Part shown: positions 24,718 through 33,844 of the stretch, one piece after another
How positions within the stretch are numbered: position 1 is the stretch's first letter
Layout of the letters: each line of letters opens with the position of its first letter
NCBI GenBank assembly: GCA_910589275.1
Contig: CAJUTH010000012.1
Location: 9,940 to 73,939, forward strand
Reading direction: 5' to 3'
Origin: an uncultured Dorea sp.
GTDB taxonomy: Bacteria; Bacillota; Clostridia; Lachnospirales; Lachnospiraceae
DNA length: 64,000 nt
Position numbers and translations under genes: made by a program
Notes under the pieces: generated by a model
Told to the model about the DNA's origin: nothing
Seen by the model: only the letters and a program-made list of their open reading frames with translations
The model's database searches: none

Positions 24718-27208
24718 TCCGCTCTACAATCGAGTTCCTTTTTTCCATCCGCCGATACGCAGCAAGCGGTACGCTTACGCAGACCGCCGCTGTCGCCGCA
24801 AATGCGGCAAGCATCGGCGGCATAGGGATTTTAAAAGCCGCGCCGTTATAATTCATAGATTGATACAAACGGTACGTCATCCAAAGCCCGGCTGTCATTG
24901 TAATAAACCATACTCCTGCGGCATACAAAAGCCCCTCCATAACCAGCATCCCGCCCATCTGTTTTCCTGTCATCCCGATACTCTCCAGAATAGACAGTTC
25001 CATGCGCCGGTTCTGAATATTTCCTATTGAGGTGTTCAGATAATTCATAATACCGATAAACGCCAGAATAAGTACCATGCTGATTCCCGCTTCCATCATA
25101 TTTCCCTGTGCTTTCTCCACGGTTTTCATCAAATCTATTTTGGACTCGTAAGAATAATCCTTTGCACGGGGGATTTCATCAACCGCAGAAAGAACTGCCT
25201 TTTCTGTGTCTTCATCAAATTCCTCAGTGTAGGTAATGCCTATCTTGAAAATAACTGGAACTTCTGCAAAATCTTTCACTACGCTGTCACTGACAATCAT
25301 AATCGGCGGATAGGAAGCAAGCGCATTATAATCTGTCACATCGGTCAGGCCGGCAATCTCAAAAGAACGGCTGTGTTCCCTATCCCTATAATCCGCACAG
25401 GTTACCGTCTTGCCCACAACATCCTGATTCTCAAAAGCCAGGCTATTCCGGTACAGCAGACAAGTCTTTCCTTCCAGAAACGCAGTTTCAGAAACCGGCT
25501 CCTCCATAGTGCTGTTTAAGGCTCTAAAATCTTCCCGATCAATTCCTACCAGAACCGAACCGAAATTCTCCGGATATTCTTTGTACTCTTCTATCTCATC
25601 CTCATAAGGGATATTCATCCATGTTTCGTAAAATTCCCTCATCCACTGATCCGCAAAATCCGGTTCCCAGGGAACTGTAACCTCCGTATAAATTACCGGA
25701 TCGATTCCTGCAATTCCGTCTATTTCATCCAGCCTGTCTAAAAAAGCGCCGTCGAAAATCTGTACATGCTCTTTCAAATCTTCCTTCTTCATAGTATCAT
25801 TTTGCAGTACCATATCCAGATTCCGATAATTAAAATAGTATTCTCTTGCACCCTGGGAAGACACAAGGGTTACCACGCATAAGAATACCGCCAGACTGAC
25901 TGAGAGGGATACTACGATCACTGCTGATTTTTTCTTATCCTTCAGCACCTGATCTGTGGCCATCCTCCAGATAAGCCTTCCCCTTCTCTTCTTACGAAGC
26001 CTTCCTGTTCCGGATTCCGGCCTGTATCCCAGCGCTTCCATGGGCGAACTTGCCGCTGCGGTTTTCGCAGGTTTCCTGCCGGCCGCAAACACCGTTACAC
26101 CAACTAAAAATATGGTTGCCAGAAAAACTGCCGGATGAAAAGAAACCTCAATACCGCCGATTCTTCCTGCTCGGATTCCTAATGATTTTACAATCTCCGG
26201 AATCAGGATAAAGGAGAGGCCGCCGCCAGCAAGAATCCCGCCAAGAATGCCGATTCCGCCAACAAGAAGCATCTGCCGTCCGATCAAGCCGTAAATCTGC
26301 CGCCCGGTCATACCAATGGTCTGCAGCAGGCCATAATACCGTATATTCCCCGCCACAGACAAATACATAATATTGTAAACCAACAGATATGCGCACAGAC
26401 AGATTACAAATACAAGACATAAAATCCCCCTTAAAATCTGTACAGAGTAACCAATATCTATCTGATAAAACAGCCTTTGTGATTTGTCAAGCTCCATATA
26501 TGAGATAAATGCATCCTGTTCTTTCGCGCTCATTAGATTCTGCTTTAACTGAATAAAGCACCGCCCGGAGGATACATCCGAAGGATGAAGCCCTGTCTGT
26601 TTATAAAAGCTTTCCGACACATAAAAAACATCCTTCGCGCCATAACCGTCCCAGATTCCCGAGATACGAAAGGTTCTCTCCTTGGTCTCCCCGGCCACGC
26701 CGCAGACTACGGTAAACTCATCTCCCACACCCAGCCCCGAAAAACCACATTTCTCTAATGCTTCTTCCGTTGCCATGACCTGGTCTTCTGCCATCGGATA
26801 AGAGCCCGTCACTGTTTCCCTGGCCGGAGCCATCATTTGATCCCAATAAACCGGATCCGCATACATAAGCCCCACATCCGGAGTCTTATCATAGAGTGTT
26901 TCTTCCACAAAACCGGATGCAGAACAGATACCGAATTTCTCCACGCCCGGATGCCCTTCTAACCGCTCCTTCTGGCTGTCGGACACTCCATACATAATCG
27001 CGTCAAAGTCCGCGCCGCTAAGGCGGATATTCTGCAGCCTCTGCATTTTAAAATAAGTTATGCCTACCGTAAAAATACTAAACATCATAAGAGACGACAA
27101 AAACACTGCCAGTATCATCGTAATGCTCCGGCGTTTGTTATTCCTGAGAAGTTTCGCTGCCATATTGGAAACTACCGCCATATTATTATTTTTAAGCACG
27201 GGAATCAC
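24701..27208 (-). CDS. ABC transporter permease, FtsX-like
   Basis: An 835-residue permease with an N-terminal span (~30-55), a large extracellular domain, three spans (~265-375, first FtsX domain), a second internal span (~425-445) with another extracellular domain, and three C-terminal spans (~710-815, second FtsX domain). This duplicated layout fits MacB/LolC-like or antimicrobial-peptide transporters. The GTG start at 27208 overlaps the ATPase gene by 17 bp; a GTG at 27199 or ATG at 27181 is possible. With the kinase and regulator upstream it is probably a peptide- or envelope-stress-responsive export or resistance system. Confidence 0.9.
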   Translation of the reverse strand: MIPVLKNNNMAVVSNMAAKLLRNNKRRSITMILAVFLSSLMMFSIFTVGITYFKMQRLQNIRLSGADFDAIMYGVSDSQKERLEGHPGVEKFGICSASGFVEETLYDKTPDVGLMYADPVYWDQMMAPARETVTGSYPMAEDQVMATEEALEKCGFSGLGVGDEFTVVCGVAGETKERTFRISGIWDGYGAKDVFYVSESFYKQTGLHPSDVSSGRCFIQLKQNLMSAKEQDAFISYMELDKSQRLFYQIDIGYSVQILRGILCLVFVICLCAYLLVYNIMYLSVAGNIRYYGLLQTIGMTGRQIYGLIGRQMLLVGGIGILGGILAGGGLSFILIPEIVKSLGIRAGRIGGIEVSFHPAVFLATIFLVGVTVFAAGRKPAKTAAASSPMEALGYRPESGTGRLRKKRRGRLIWRMATDQVLKDKKKSAVIVVSLSVSLAVFLCVVTLVSSQGAREYYFNYRNLDMVLQNDTMKKEDLKEHVQIFDGAFLDRLDEIDGIAGIDPVIYTEVTVPWEPDFADQWMREFYETWMNIPYEDEIEEYKEYPENFGSVLVGIDREDFRALNSTMEEPVSETAFLEGKTCLLYRNSLAFENQDVVGKTVTCADYRDREHSRSFEIAGLTDVTDYNALASYPPIMIVSDSVVKDFAEVPVIFKIGITYTEEFDEDTEKAVLSAVDEIPRAKDYSYESKIDLMKTVEKAQGNMMEAGISMVLILAFIGIMNYLNTSIGNIQNRRMELSILESIGMTGKQMGGMLVMEGLLYAAGVWFITMTAGLWMTYRLYQSMNYNGAAFKIPMPPMLAAFAATAAVCVSVPLAAYRRMEKRNSIVERIKGIE

Positions 27209-27881
27209 TTCCCTTCACGATTACGCCGTCCTCAATACGGACAATCCGGTCCGCCATCTGGGCGATATCATTATCATGGGTAATAAGTACAATGGTCTGC
27301 TGAAACTGGTTCGCCGCCATTTTAAGAAGTCCCAATACATCATGGCTGGCTGCGGTATCCAAATTGCCTGTCGGCTCGTCGGCAAGGATGAGCGATGGTT
27401 TCGACGCGATTGCCCTGGCAATCGCCACCCTCTGCTGCTGCCCTCCGGACAACGTTCCCGGCAGCGCCTTCTTCTTTTCTTCAAGCTTCAGCAGCTCTAA
27501 AATCTCCTCTACAAACTGCCTGTCAATACGGCGTCCATCCAGTTCAATGGGAAGCACCACATTCTCATATACACTTAAATCCGGAACCAGATTATAATTC
27601 TGAAAAATAAAACCAACCTTCCTGCGGCGGAAAACCGTAAGTTCTTCCTTCGTCATGCCAGACAGATGCTTTCCAGCCACGCATACCTCCCCGGCAGTAG
27701 GATGATCCAGCCCTCCTATCATATGCAAAAGCGTACTTTTTCCACTTCCGGACTTCCCGATAATTGCAGCAAATTCCTGTTCCTTCACCTGGAAGTCCAC
27801 ACCGTCTAACGCTTTAACTGTATGATCTCCCAATTTATAATACTTTTTCAGTCCCTTAGTCTCTACAATCCACGAATTCAT
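27192..27881 (-). CDS. ABC transporter ATP-binding protein, MacB/LolD type
   Basis: A 229-residue ATPase with Walker A GKSGSGKST (~41-49), Q-loop in FQNYNLVPDLS, signature LSGGQQQRVAIARA (~144) and Walker B LILADEPTGNLD. The EPTGNLD form is typical of the LolD/MacB/BceA group. It overlaps the permease gene and energises it. It lies about 90 bases after the histidine kinase gene, so regulator, kinase, ATPase and permease form one likely operon. Confidence 0.95.
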   Translation of the reverse strand: MNSWIVETKGLKKYYKLGDHTVKALDGVDFQVKEQEFAAIIGKSGSGKSTLLHMIGGLDHPTAGEVCVAGKHLSGMTKEELTVFRRRKVGFIFQNYNLVPDLSVYENVVLPIELDGRRIDRQFVEEILELLKLEEKKKALPGTLSGGQQQRVAIARAIASKPSLILADEPTGNLDTAASHDVLGLLKMAANQFQQTIVLITHDNDIAQMADRIVRIEDGVIVKGSDSRA

Positions 27882-27974
27882 ATTCTGCCTCCTTTATATT
27901 TGATAACTCTATACTAGCAGGCAAAAATCACAAACCAGTCACAATCTGCAATTATCACAATTCTGTGATTCTTT

Positions 27975-28898
27975 CTATTCATTCGGCAGATACAGGCAGA
28001 ACTCAGACCCCTTTTCCTCCCGCGGCCTCACCTCGATATATCCGCCCTGCATCTCTAAAATCTTCCTCGCAAGATACAGCCCGATTCCAACGCCGCTTTC
28101 CTCATGCACTTCCGGTTCCCGGTAAAACCTTGTGAAAATCTCCGCCCGCCTTTCCGGCAAGATCCCTTTCCCGGTATCTGAAATACTAATTCTGGTAAAG
28201 ATCTCCTGTCTGATCACCTTTACATGGACTTTCCCAAAGGCTTCTGTGTATTTTACTGCGTTATCCAGCACATTAAACACCGCTTCTTCTGTCCATTTCG
28301 CATCATGCCGAAGGATATACGGCTCCTCGCAGTCTGCCGACAGCTCTATCTGTTTCGCAGCCGCAGCCGGGACGATCTCCGTTACCGCTTTCGCCAGCGT
28401 CTCATAGAAATTCCCCGGCTTACTCTTTATCTGAATAATTCCCGCCTCCAGCCTAGACATCTTCACCATACTCTGAAGAAGAAAATCCAGCTTATCAGCC
28501 TGCCTTTCCAGATTCTTTAAAAATTCCGCCCCCTTATTTGACAGCTCTTCCTCCTCTAAAAATTCCAAATACAGCTTCATATTCGCAATGGGCGTTCTTG
28601 TCTGATGGGAAATGTCCGAGATCAATTCTTTTATCTGCTCCTTTTCCTGCAAATACGCCTCCTCTTTCTTTCTCCAGATCCGATCAGCCTGTGACAGCTT
28701 CTCACCGCATTTGCCCCAAAGAGTGTCCTTTTCCTCTTCTGCATCTTTAGCCAGCTCCCGTCCTGACAAAATATCGTCCAGCGACTGCTCAACCTTAGCC
28801 GCAAATTGCCAGACCTCTTTCTTTAGCCGGCATACCCTCCAGACGGCCCCACAAACTGCACATGCCGCCAGAATGATACTTATCATCGTCCAATCCAT
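27975..28898 (-). CDS. Sensor histidine kinase
   Basis: A 307-residue kinase with a single N-terminal membrane span (~5-22) and almost no extracellular part, followed by a charged coiled segment (~45-90), HisKA with His 98 in ISHQTRTP, and a HATPase domain with N box NVLDNAVKYTE and G boxes DTGKGI and GVGIGLYLA. Kinases lacking a sensor domain beside an ABC transporter often sense flux through the transporter. The gene overlaps the regulator by 16 bp; a start at 28886 would give a classical ATGA overlap. Confidence 0.93.
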   Translation of the reverse strand: MDWTMISIILAACAVCGAVWRVCRLKKEVWQFAAKVEQSLDDILSGRELAKDAEEEKDTLWGKCGEKLSQADRIWRKKEEAYLQEKEQIKELISDISHQTRTPIANMKLYLEFLEEEELSNKGAEFLKNLERQADKLDFLLQSMVKMSRLEAGIIQIKSKPGNFYETLAKAVTEIVPAAAAKQIELSADCEEPYILRHDAKWTEEAVFNVLDNAVKYTEAFGKVHVKVIRQEIFTRISISDTGKGILPERRAEIFTRFYREPEVHEESGVGIGLYLARKILEMQGGYIEVRPREEKGSEFCLYLPNE

Positions 28899-29557
28899 TG
28901 ATACCCCATCCCATAAACATTTGAAATATATCTGTGATCCTCATCCTCAATTTTCCGACGAAGACGGTTGATGTTCACTGCCAGCGCATGTTTATCCACA
29001 AACTGTCCCCCGCCGTCCCACAACCGCTCCAATAAAACACTGTAAGTCAGAAGCTGTCCTTTGTTTGTAATAAGTTCCTTTAACAGCCGAAACTCCGTCG
29101 GCGTAACAGCACATTCCTTACCGTCCAGCAATACCTTTACACGATTTAAATCAATAAAAAGATATCCATCGTTAAATATGCCGACCTCCCGCTCCGCCGT
29201 CCTTTTCAGTATCACATGAATCTTCTTCAACAGAATCTTCATAGAAAAAGGCTTCGTCACATAATCCTCCGCTCCCAGGTCGTACCCTTTAAGAGCGTCC
29301 TCCTCCAGATCTCTGGCCGTCAGGAAAATAACCGGCAGCGCCTTTCTCTCCTTTGCCCATCTACAAAAAGCAAAACCCTCCCCATCGGGAAGGTTTACAT
29401 CAAGCAAAAGCAGATCTGGCGCGCTGCCGGCAAACGCTTCTTTCGCTTCCTTAACAGAAAACGCAGTTTCCACATGATAATTTTCTTTACGAAGCGCATA
29501 GCACAGTGTTTGATTTAATTCGTAATCATCCTCCAGAAGTAATATGTTCTGCATCAA
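28883..29557 (-). CDS. OmpR-family response regulator
   Basis: A 224-residue response regulator. The receiver (1-120) has the phospho-acceptor Asp 53 in LLLDVNLPDGE, Thr in FLTARD and Lys in VTKPFS. A winged-helix DNA-binding domain (~130-222) has TPTEFRLLKELITNKGQLLTY in the usual position. It is encoded first in the regulator-kinase-ABC run and probably controls the transporter genes. Confidence 0.95.
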   Translation of the reverse strand: MMQNILLLEDDYELNQTLCYALRKENYHVETAFSVKEAKEAFAGSAPDLLLLDVNLPDGEGFAFCRWAKERKALPVIFLTARDLEEDALKGYDLGAEDYVTKPFSMKILLKKIHVILKRTAEREVGIFNDGYLFIDLNRVKVLLDGKECAVTPTEFRLLKELITNKGQLLTYSVLLERLWDGGGQFVDKHALAVNINRLRRKIEDEDHRYISNVYGMGYQWIGR

Positions 29558-29653
29558 TCCTGTTATCCTCTCTTTTCGGGTTCTCCCCTCTCTTTACGCA
29601 TTCGAAGTCATATATACAGTCCTTGGTATATCTCAGTCCAAATGAACTGCTCT

Positions 29654-31279
29654 CTAATTTAGTTCTTCTACTATGCAGGAATGCTCTTTCGTTTCTCTAT
29701 CATAACTAATTCCTACAGCCAGAATACTGCCTTTATATTTTTGCTTCTCGCCTAACTTTCCTCTAAAGCGTAAATCGTATTCCCTGTCCTTTATCTGCTG
29801 CACCGCTTCCTCCGGCGTACCGTCCACCTTCAGTTCAAGGATAATCGCCGCAGCATCTTTTCGTTCGGGATAAAAAATAAAATCCACATATCCCCTTCCT
29901 GCTTTATCCTCTCTTTCTACACGATATTCATCCCGCGCCGACAAATAGACAAGATTTACAACGGCTGATAATTCCACCTCGCTATTATATGCTAAAATAG
30001 GAGATTCTGTATTGTGTACATATTGTAAAATTTCTGCCATAGCCGCTGTATTCCCATCAAGCGTGGCGGCCATCATTTTCTCTGACTCTCTTGCCAGCCG
30101 ATAGACATATCCGAGTGAATCCTTCGTCAGTAAAATCCTTCTAAATTGTTCCATAATCTCCCGGTTTGGTATATATACTTTCCCGTTATTGTATGTTAAT
30201 AAACCATATACCACCATCGCTGAATATATTTCATCTCTGGATTTCAAATGCATAGATACCGCCGCATAATCTTGTATTTCTGCTTTAACGCCCTCTCCGG
30301 CAACCAGCAGGACAAGATCATCCCTGACCTCTTCAACATTATTTTGAATATAAAAGAAAAGTTCATCATAAGGACCGGAACTTGTCCAATAACTCCTAAG
30401 CTGATTATCCGTAAACGCACATACAATAGAACGAGGATTAAAAATCCTATTTCCTGCCGCCGTACAATACCCATCATACCAATTTGTTAAATCCTCACGG
30501 GAAATCTGCGGTATCAATGTCCTCTTCTGATAAATCGAAAACAATTCATCGACCTCAGAATTGGTAAAGCCAAAATATTCACTGAACCGCTCTGCTGTCA
30601 TCATATTATATTCCACGAACATATTTAACTCTGATCCACTGGAATATTTTGCGATCGGAAGTACGCCGGTCATATACGCAAGCTCCACATACACTTTTCC
30701 CTTGAGCAGCGATTTTAAAAAAAGCAAATACTCTTTCAGGCTGCTTTCTGTAATATAAGACATATGAAATACCGCGTCCCATTCATCCATTACAAAGATA
30801 AACTTTTCACCCGTCTTCTGAAAAATACAGGTCATAACATCCCATACCGCATCGCCAGTCTGAATGCCTATATCCGGATATGCTTCCGCCAAATCCTGAT
30901 TGATCCCATCCTGAATACGGTCAATATAATGCCTGTAATCGGAACAATTTCTTGGTACCTCGCTAAAATCAATGTAAATTACGTTATGCCTATTCAAATG
31001 CTTGTGATAATCAAAATCTTCTCCATTTATACTTTTTGCAATCTTTAGTCTCTGGAATAAATCGCTGCTGTCTACTGCCTTTCCAAAAAAAGCCGCAACC
31101 ATATTTGCCATAACACTTTTTCCAAAACGGCGCGGCCTTGTGATACATATATATTTGCTTTTTCTTCCGATGGAAGGAATCAGCTCTTTGATCAATTCTG
31201 ATTTATCGACAAAGTATGGGTCTAAAACCATTTCAAAATAGTCTTCATAGGAATTTCTGTTATTCAAATAAACGCCCAT
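29654..31279 (-). CDS. AAA-ATPase with C-terminal PD-(D/E)XK nuclease-like domain
   Basis: A 541-residue protein of the AAA-ATPase-like (PF09820) plus PDDEXK_9 (PF08011) architecture, assigned from memory of the families. The P-loop variant RPRRFGKS (~48-55) carries the expected Lys 54 and Ser 55, and a Walker B-like FIFVMDEWDAVF follows near 165. The C-terminus shows the nuclease-fold core VDFIFYP...AAIILELK followed by the helix VQQIKDREY. Such genes are abundant and multi-copy in gut Firmicutes and Bacteroidetes, with no settled function. It starts 12 bases after lysC with GGAGG overlapping the lysC end, so it appears to ride on the amino-acid operon. A second family member begins the right edge. 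Confidence 0.9.
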   Translation of the reverse strand: MGVYLNNRNSYEDYFEMVLDPYFVDKSELIKELIPSIGRKSKYICITRPRRFGKSVMANMVAAFFGKAVDSSDLFQRLKIAKSINGEDFDYHKHLNRHNVIYIDFSEVPRNCSDYRHYIDRIQDGINQDLAEAYPDIGIQTGDAVWDVMTCIFQKTGEKFIFVMDEWDAVFHMSYITESSLKEYLLFLKSLLKGKVYVELAYMTGVLPIAKYSSGSELNMFVEYNMMTAERFSEYFGFTNSEVDELFSIYQKRTLIPQISREDLTNWYDGYCTAAGNRIFNPRSIVCAFTDNQLRSYWTSSGPYDELFFYIQNNVEEVRDDLVLLVAGEGVKAEIQDYAAVSMHLKSRDEIYSAMVVYGLLTYNNGKVYIPNREIMEQFRRILLTKDSLGYVYRLARESEKMMAATLDGNTAAMAEILQYVHNTESPILAYNSEVELSAVVNLVYLSARDEYRVEREDKAGRGYVDFIFYPERKDAAAIILELKVDGTPEEAVQQIKDREYDLRFRGKLGEKQKYKGSILAVGISYDRETKEHSCIVEELN

Positions 31280-31291
31280 CCGGCCAGCCTC

Positions 31292-32500
31292 CTACTCCGT
31301 CATAATAAACCCGTCGTGCACCGCGTTCATGGCCTTATCCACGTCCTTCTCATCCACCAGCACCGTAATCCGGATCTCCGACGTGGCGATCATATTGATA
31401 TTCACCCTGGAATTATACATAGATTCAAACATCTTCGCCGCCACGCCCGGGTTGCTCATCATCCCAGCGCCGACCACGGAAATCTTCGCCACATGTTTAT
31501 TCGAGGTAATCTGCTGGATGGTCAGCGTCTCCTTGTGCTCCTCCAGCGTATCCAGCGCATCCTGAAGGTCATCCTCCGACACCGTAAAAGAAATATCCTT
31601 CGTGCCGTCCCGTCCTACAGACTGCAGGATGATATCCACATTAATATTATTCCTAGCCAAAGTATGGAAAATCTTGAATGCCGTTCCCGGCTTATCCTCT
31701 ACTCCGATTACGGAAATCCGCGCTGTATTTGAATCGGCCGCCACGCCTGTGATTAACATTTTTTCCATTTTTGCCTTCTCCTTGATTACCGTACCTTCCG
31801 ACCGGTTCAGGCTGGACCGCACCACCAGTCTGACACCGTATTTCTTTGCCATTTCCACCGAGCGGTTATGAAGAACCTTCGCACCTAAGGACGCCAGCTC
31901 CAGCATCTCGTCATAGGTTACCTCTTTTAACTTCATCGCCCGCTTGACGATCCGCGGGTCGGCGGTATACACGCCGTCCACGTCCGTAAAGATCTCACAA
32001 AGATCCGCATGCAGCACCGCCGCCAGTGCAACGGCCGTGGTGTCCGAACCGCCTCGGCCCAAGGTCGTTATATCGTCATACTTATTGACCCCCTGAAATC
32101 CTGTCACAATCACAATCTTTCTGGAATCCAGCTCATGCCGGAGCCGGTCCGTATCGATCCGTTTGAATCTCGCATTCCCATATCTGGAAGTGGAATGCAT
32201 CTGTACCTGAAATGCATTCAGCGATACAGCCGGAACATCCATACTCTGCATAGCCATAGCCATCAGCGACGCCGACACCTGTTCCCCTGTGGCAAGAAGC
32301 ATATCCAGCTCTCTCTTTTTAGGGCTGGCGTTCACCGTCTGGGCAAGAGCGATCAGCTCATCCGTAGTATCTCCCATGGCTGAAAGCACCACTACCACGT
32401 CGTGCCCCGCCCGGTAATCCTCGATACAGCGCTTCGCCACATTGAATATTTTCTCCTTATCAGCAACAGAACTGCCGCCGAACTTCTTTACAATCAGCAT
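31292..32500 (-). CDS. lysC: Aspartate kinase
   Basis: A 402-residue enzyme phosphorylating L-aspartate, the entry to lysine, threonine and methionine synthesis. The N-terminal kinase signature is VKKFGGSSVAD; FTDVDGVYTADPR lies near 175. Two C-terminal ACT domains (~265-400) bind feedback amino acids (VIGVEDKPGTAFKIF; SVVGAGMMSNPGVAAKMF). The start at 32500 has GGAGG 5 bases upstream; an in-frame ATG at 32518 is less favourable. It follows hom and the apgM-like gene in a threonine-branch cluster. Confidence 0.96.
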   Translation of the reverse strand: MLIVKKFGGSSVADKEKIFNVAKRCIEDYRAGHDVVVVLSAMGDTTDELIALAQTVNASPKKRELDMLLATGEQVSASLMAMAMQSMDVPAVSLNAFQVQMHSTSRYGNARFKRIDTDRLRHELDSRKIVIVTGFQGVNKYDDITTLGRGGSDTTAVALAAVLHADLCEIFTDVDGVYTADPRIVKRAMKLKEVTYDEMLELASLGAKVLHNRSVEMAKKYGVRLVVRSSLNRSEGTVIKEKAKMEKMLITGVAADSNTARISVIGVEDKPGTAFKIFHTLARNNINVDIILQSVGRDGTKDISFTVSEDDLQDALDTLEEHKETLTIQQITSNKHVAKISVVGAGMMSNPGVAAKMFESMYNSRVNINMIATSEIRITVLVDEKDVDKAMNAVHDGFIMTE

Positions 32501-32554
32501 AGTGCCCTCCAAATGCATTTCCGCAAGCTGCCCCGGTCCCTGTTCTTCTTACCA

Positions 32555-33757
32555 TTACGCTTCAAACAGATGATCAATCAGGCGGTATCCTTCCTTCCAG
32601 ACATGCCTGCTTTTTACAGCTTCTTTCTCATTATATATATGAATCCCATCCTGTTTGGTTCTGCTGTCATACAGAAGATATGGAACCGGCTCCCCGGTAT
32701 GGGTCCGCACACAGATCGGCGTGGGATGATCCGGCAGCACCAGAATCCGATACTCCTCAGACGACGCTTCCATCGCGTCCACAATCCGCTTCAACACCCG
32801 GCCATCCACATTCTCAATCGCCGTGATCTTATCCGACATCAGACCCATATGTCCCATCTCATCCGGCGCTTCCACATGGATATAAGCAAAATCATAACCA
32901 TTCTCCAAAAGAGCTTTCACCGCCGCGTCTGCTTTGCCCTCATAATTCGTATGAAGCCCGCCGTTGGCGCCTTCCACGGAAATATTATCCATACCCGCTC
33001 CCACGGCAATCCCCTTCAGCAAATCTACCGCGGAAATCATCACACCCCGCTTCCCGGTCTTTTCCCGGAAAGACGTAAGCGCCGGCCTTGTCCCGGCGCC
33101 CCAGAACCACAGAGAATTGGCGGGATTTAACCCTTGCTCCTTACGTCTAATATTAACAGGATGATTTTTCAAAATCTCATAACTCTTTTCCATCATTTCA
33201 CGGAAGATGGGATTTTCCGGCAGATGGGCGCCAATCCGCTCCGTCAGCACATCATGGGGAGGCACAAGCTCCATCACTTCCCCCTGCTTCCAGATCAGCA
33301 GATGCCGATAGCTGATGCCCGCGTAAAATGCATAGCCTTCCCTCTCAAGCTCTGCCTTCACCGCGTCAATCAGCACCTTCGCTTCCTCCGTACTGATTTC
33401 CCCGGAACTGTGGTCAAGGATCTTCTGATCCTCATAAGCCCCCTCTTCCTCCGTAAGCGTTACCAGATTACAGCGGTAAGATACGTCCGTAGGAGCCATA
33501 TCCACGCCGATGCTCAGCGCTTCCAGCGGAGACCTGCCCGTATAATAAAGCTTCGGGTCGTAGCCCATCACCGACAGATTTGCCGTATCGCTTCCCGGAG
33601 CCATCCCCTCCGGCACCATGAATGCCATGCCAATTTCCGCTCTTTTAGCCAGTGCATCCATCACCGGAGTGGCGGCCGCCTCCAGAGTCGTACGGCCTCC
33701 CAGTTCCTCTATGGGCCTTCCGGCCATTCCATCGCTCAGCAAAATAAGATATTTCAT
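32555..33757 (-). CDS. ApgM-like phosphoglycerate mutase family protein, probable homoserine kinase analogue
   Basis: A 400-residue member of the archaeal-type cofactor-independent phosphoglycerate mutase family (COG3635, alkaline-phosphatase superfamily). It shows the metal-binding start LILLSDGMAG with Asp 9, the catalytic region GSDTANLSVMGYDP (~55-68), YIHVEAPDEMGHMG, and LVLPDHPTP. It lies between hom and lysC, where a homoserine kinase (thrB) is expected and none is otherwise seen. From genome-context work I recall that such proteins are proposed, and in some bacteria shown, to replace homoserine kinase. Homoserine phosphorylation is therefore more likely here than glycolysis, but this is inference. 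Confidence 0.85.
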   Translation of the reverse strand: MKYLILLSDGMAGRPIEELGGRTTLEAAATPVMDALAKRAEIGMAFMVPEGMAPGSDTANLSVMGYDPKLYYTGRSPLEALSIGVDMAPTDVSYRCNLVTLTEEEGAYEDQKILDHSSGEISTEEAKVLIDAVKAELEREGYAFYAGISYRHLLIWKQGEVMELVPPHDVLTERIGAHLPENPIFREMMEKSYEILKNHPVNIRRKEQGLNPANSLWFWGAGTRPALTSFREKTGKRGVMISAVDLLKGIAVGAGMDNISVEGANGGLHTNYEGKADAAVKALLENGYDFAYIHVEAPDEMGHMGLMSDKITAIENVDGRVLKRIVDAMEASSEEYRILVLPDHPTPICVRTHTGEPVPYLLYDSRTKQDGIHIYNEKEAVKSRHVWKEGYRLIDHLFEA

Positions 33758-33776
33758 ATCACTCTCAGTCCTCTCC

Positions 33777-33814
33777 GCCGGTATAAGCCTTCCTCTTCCA
33801 AGGTTTATACCGGC
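33777..33814 (-). promoter_or_regulatory. Hairpin in the leader of the apgM-like gene
   Basis: A 15-bp stem with one mismatch (GCCGGTATAA.CCTT and complement) and an eight-base loop directly precedes the ribosome site GGAGAGGA of the apgM-like gene and follows the hom stop. No T run follows, so it is more likely an mRNA stability or translation-tuning structure. Confidence 0.5.
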
Positions 33815-33844
33815 TTATTCCAATGCCCTTCTCCCTATGGGCCT

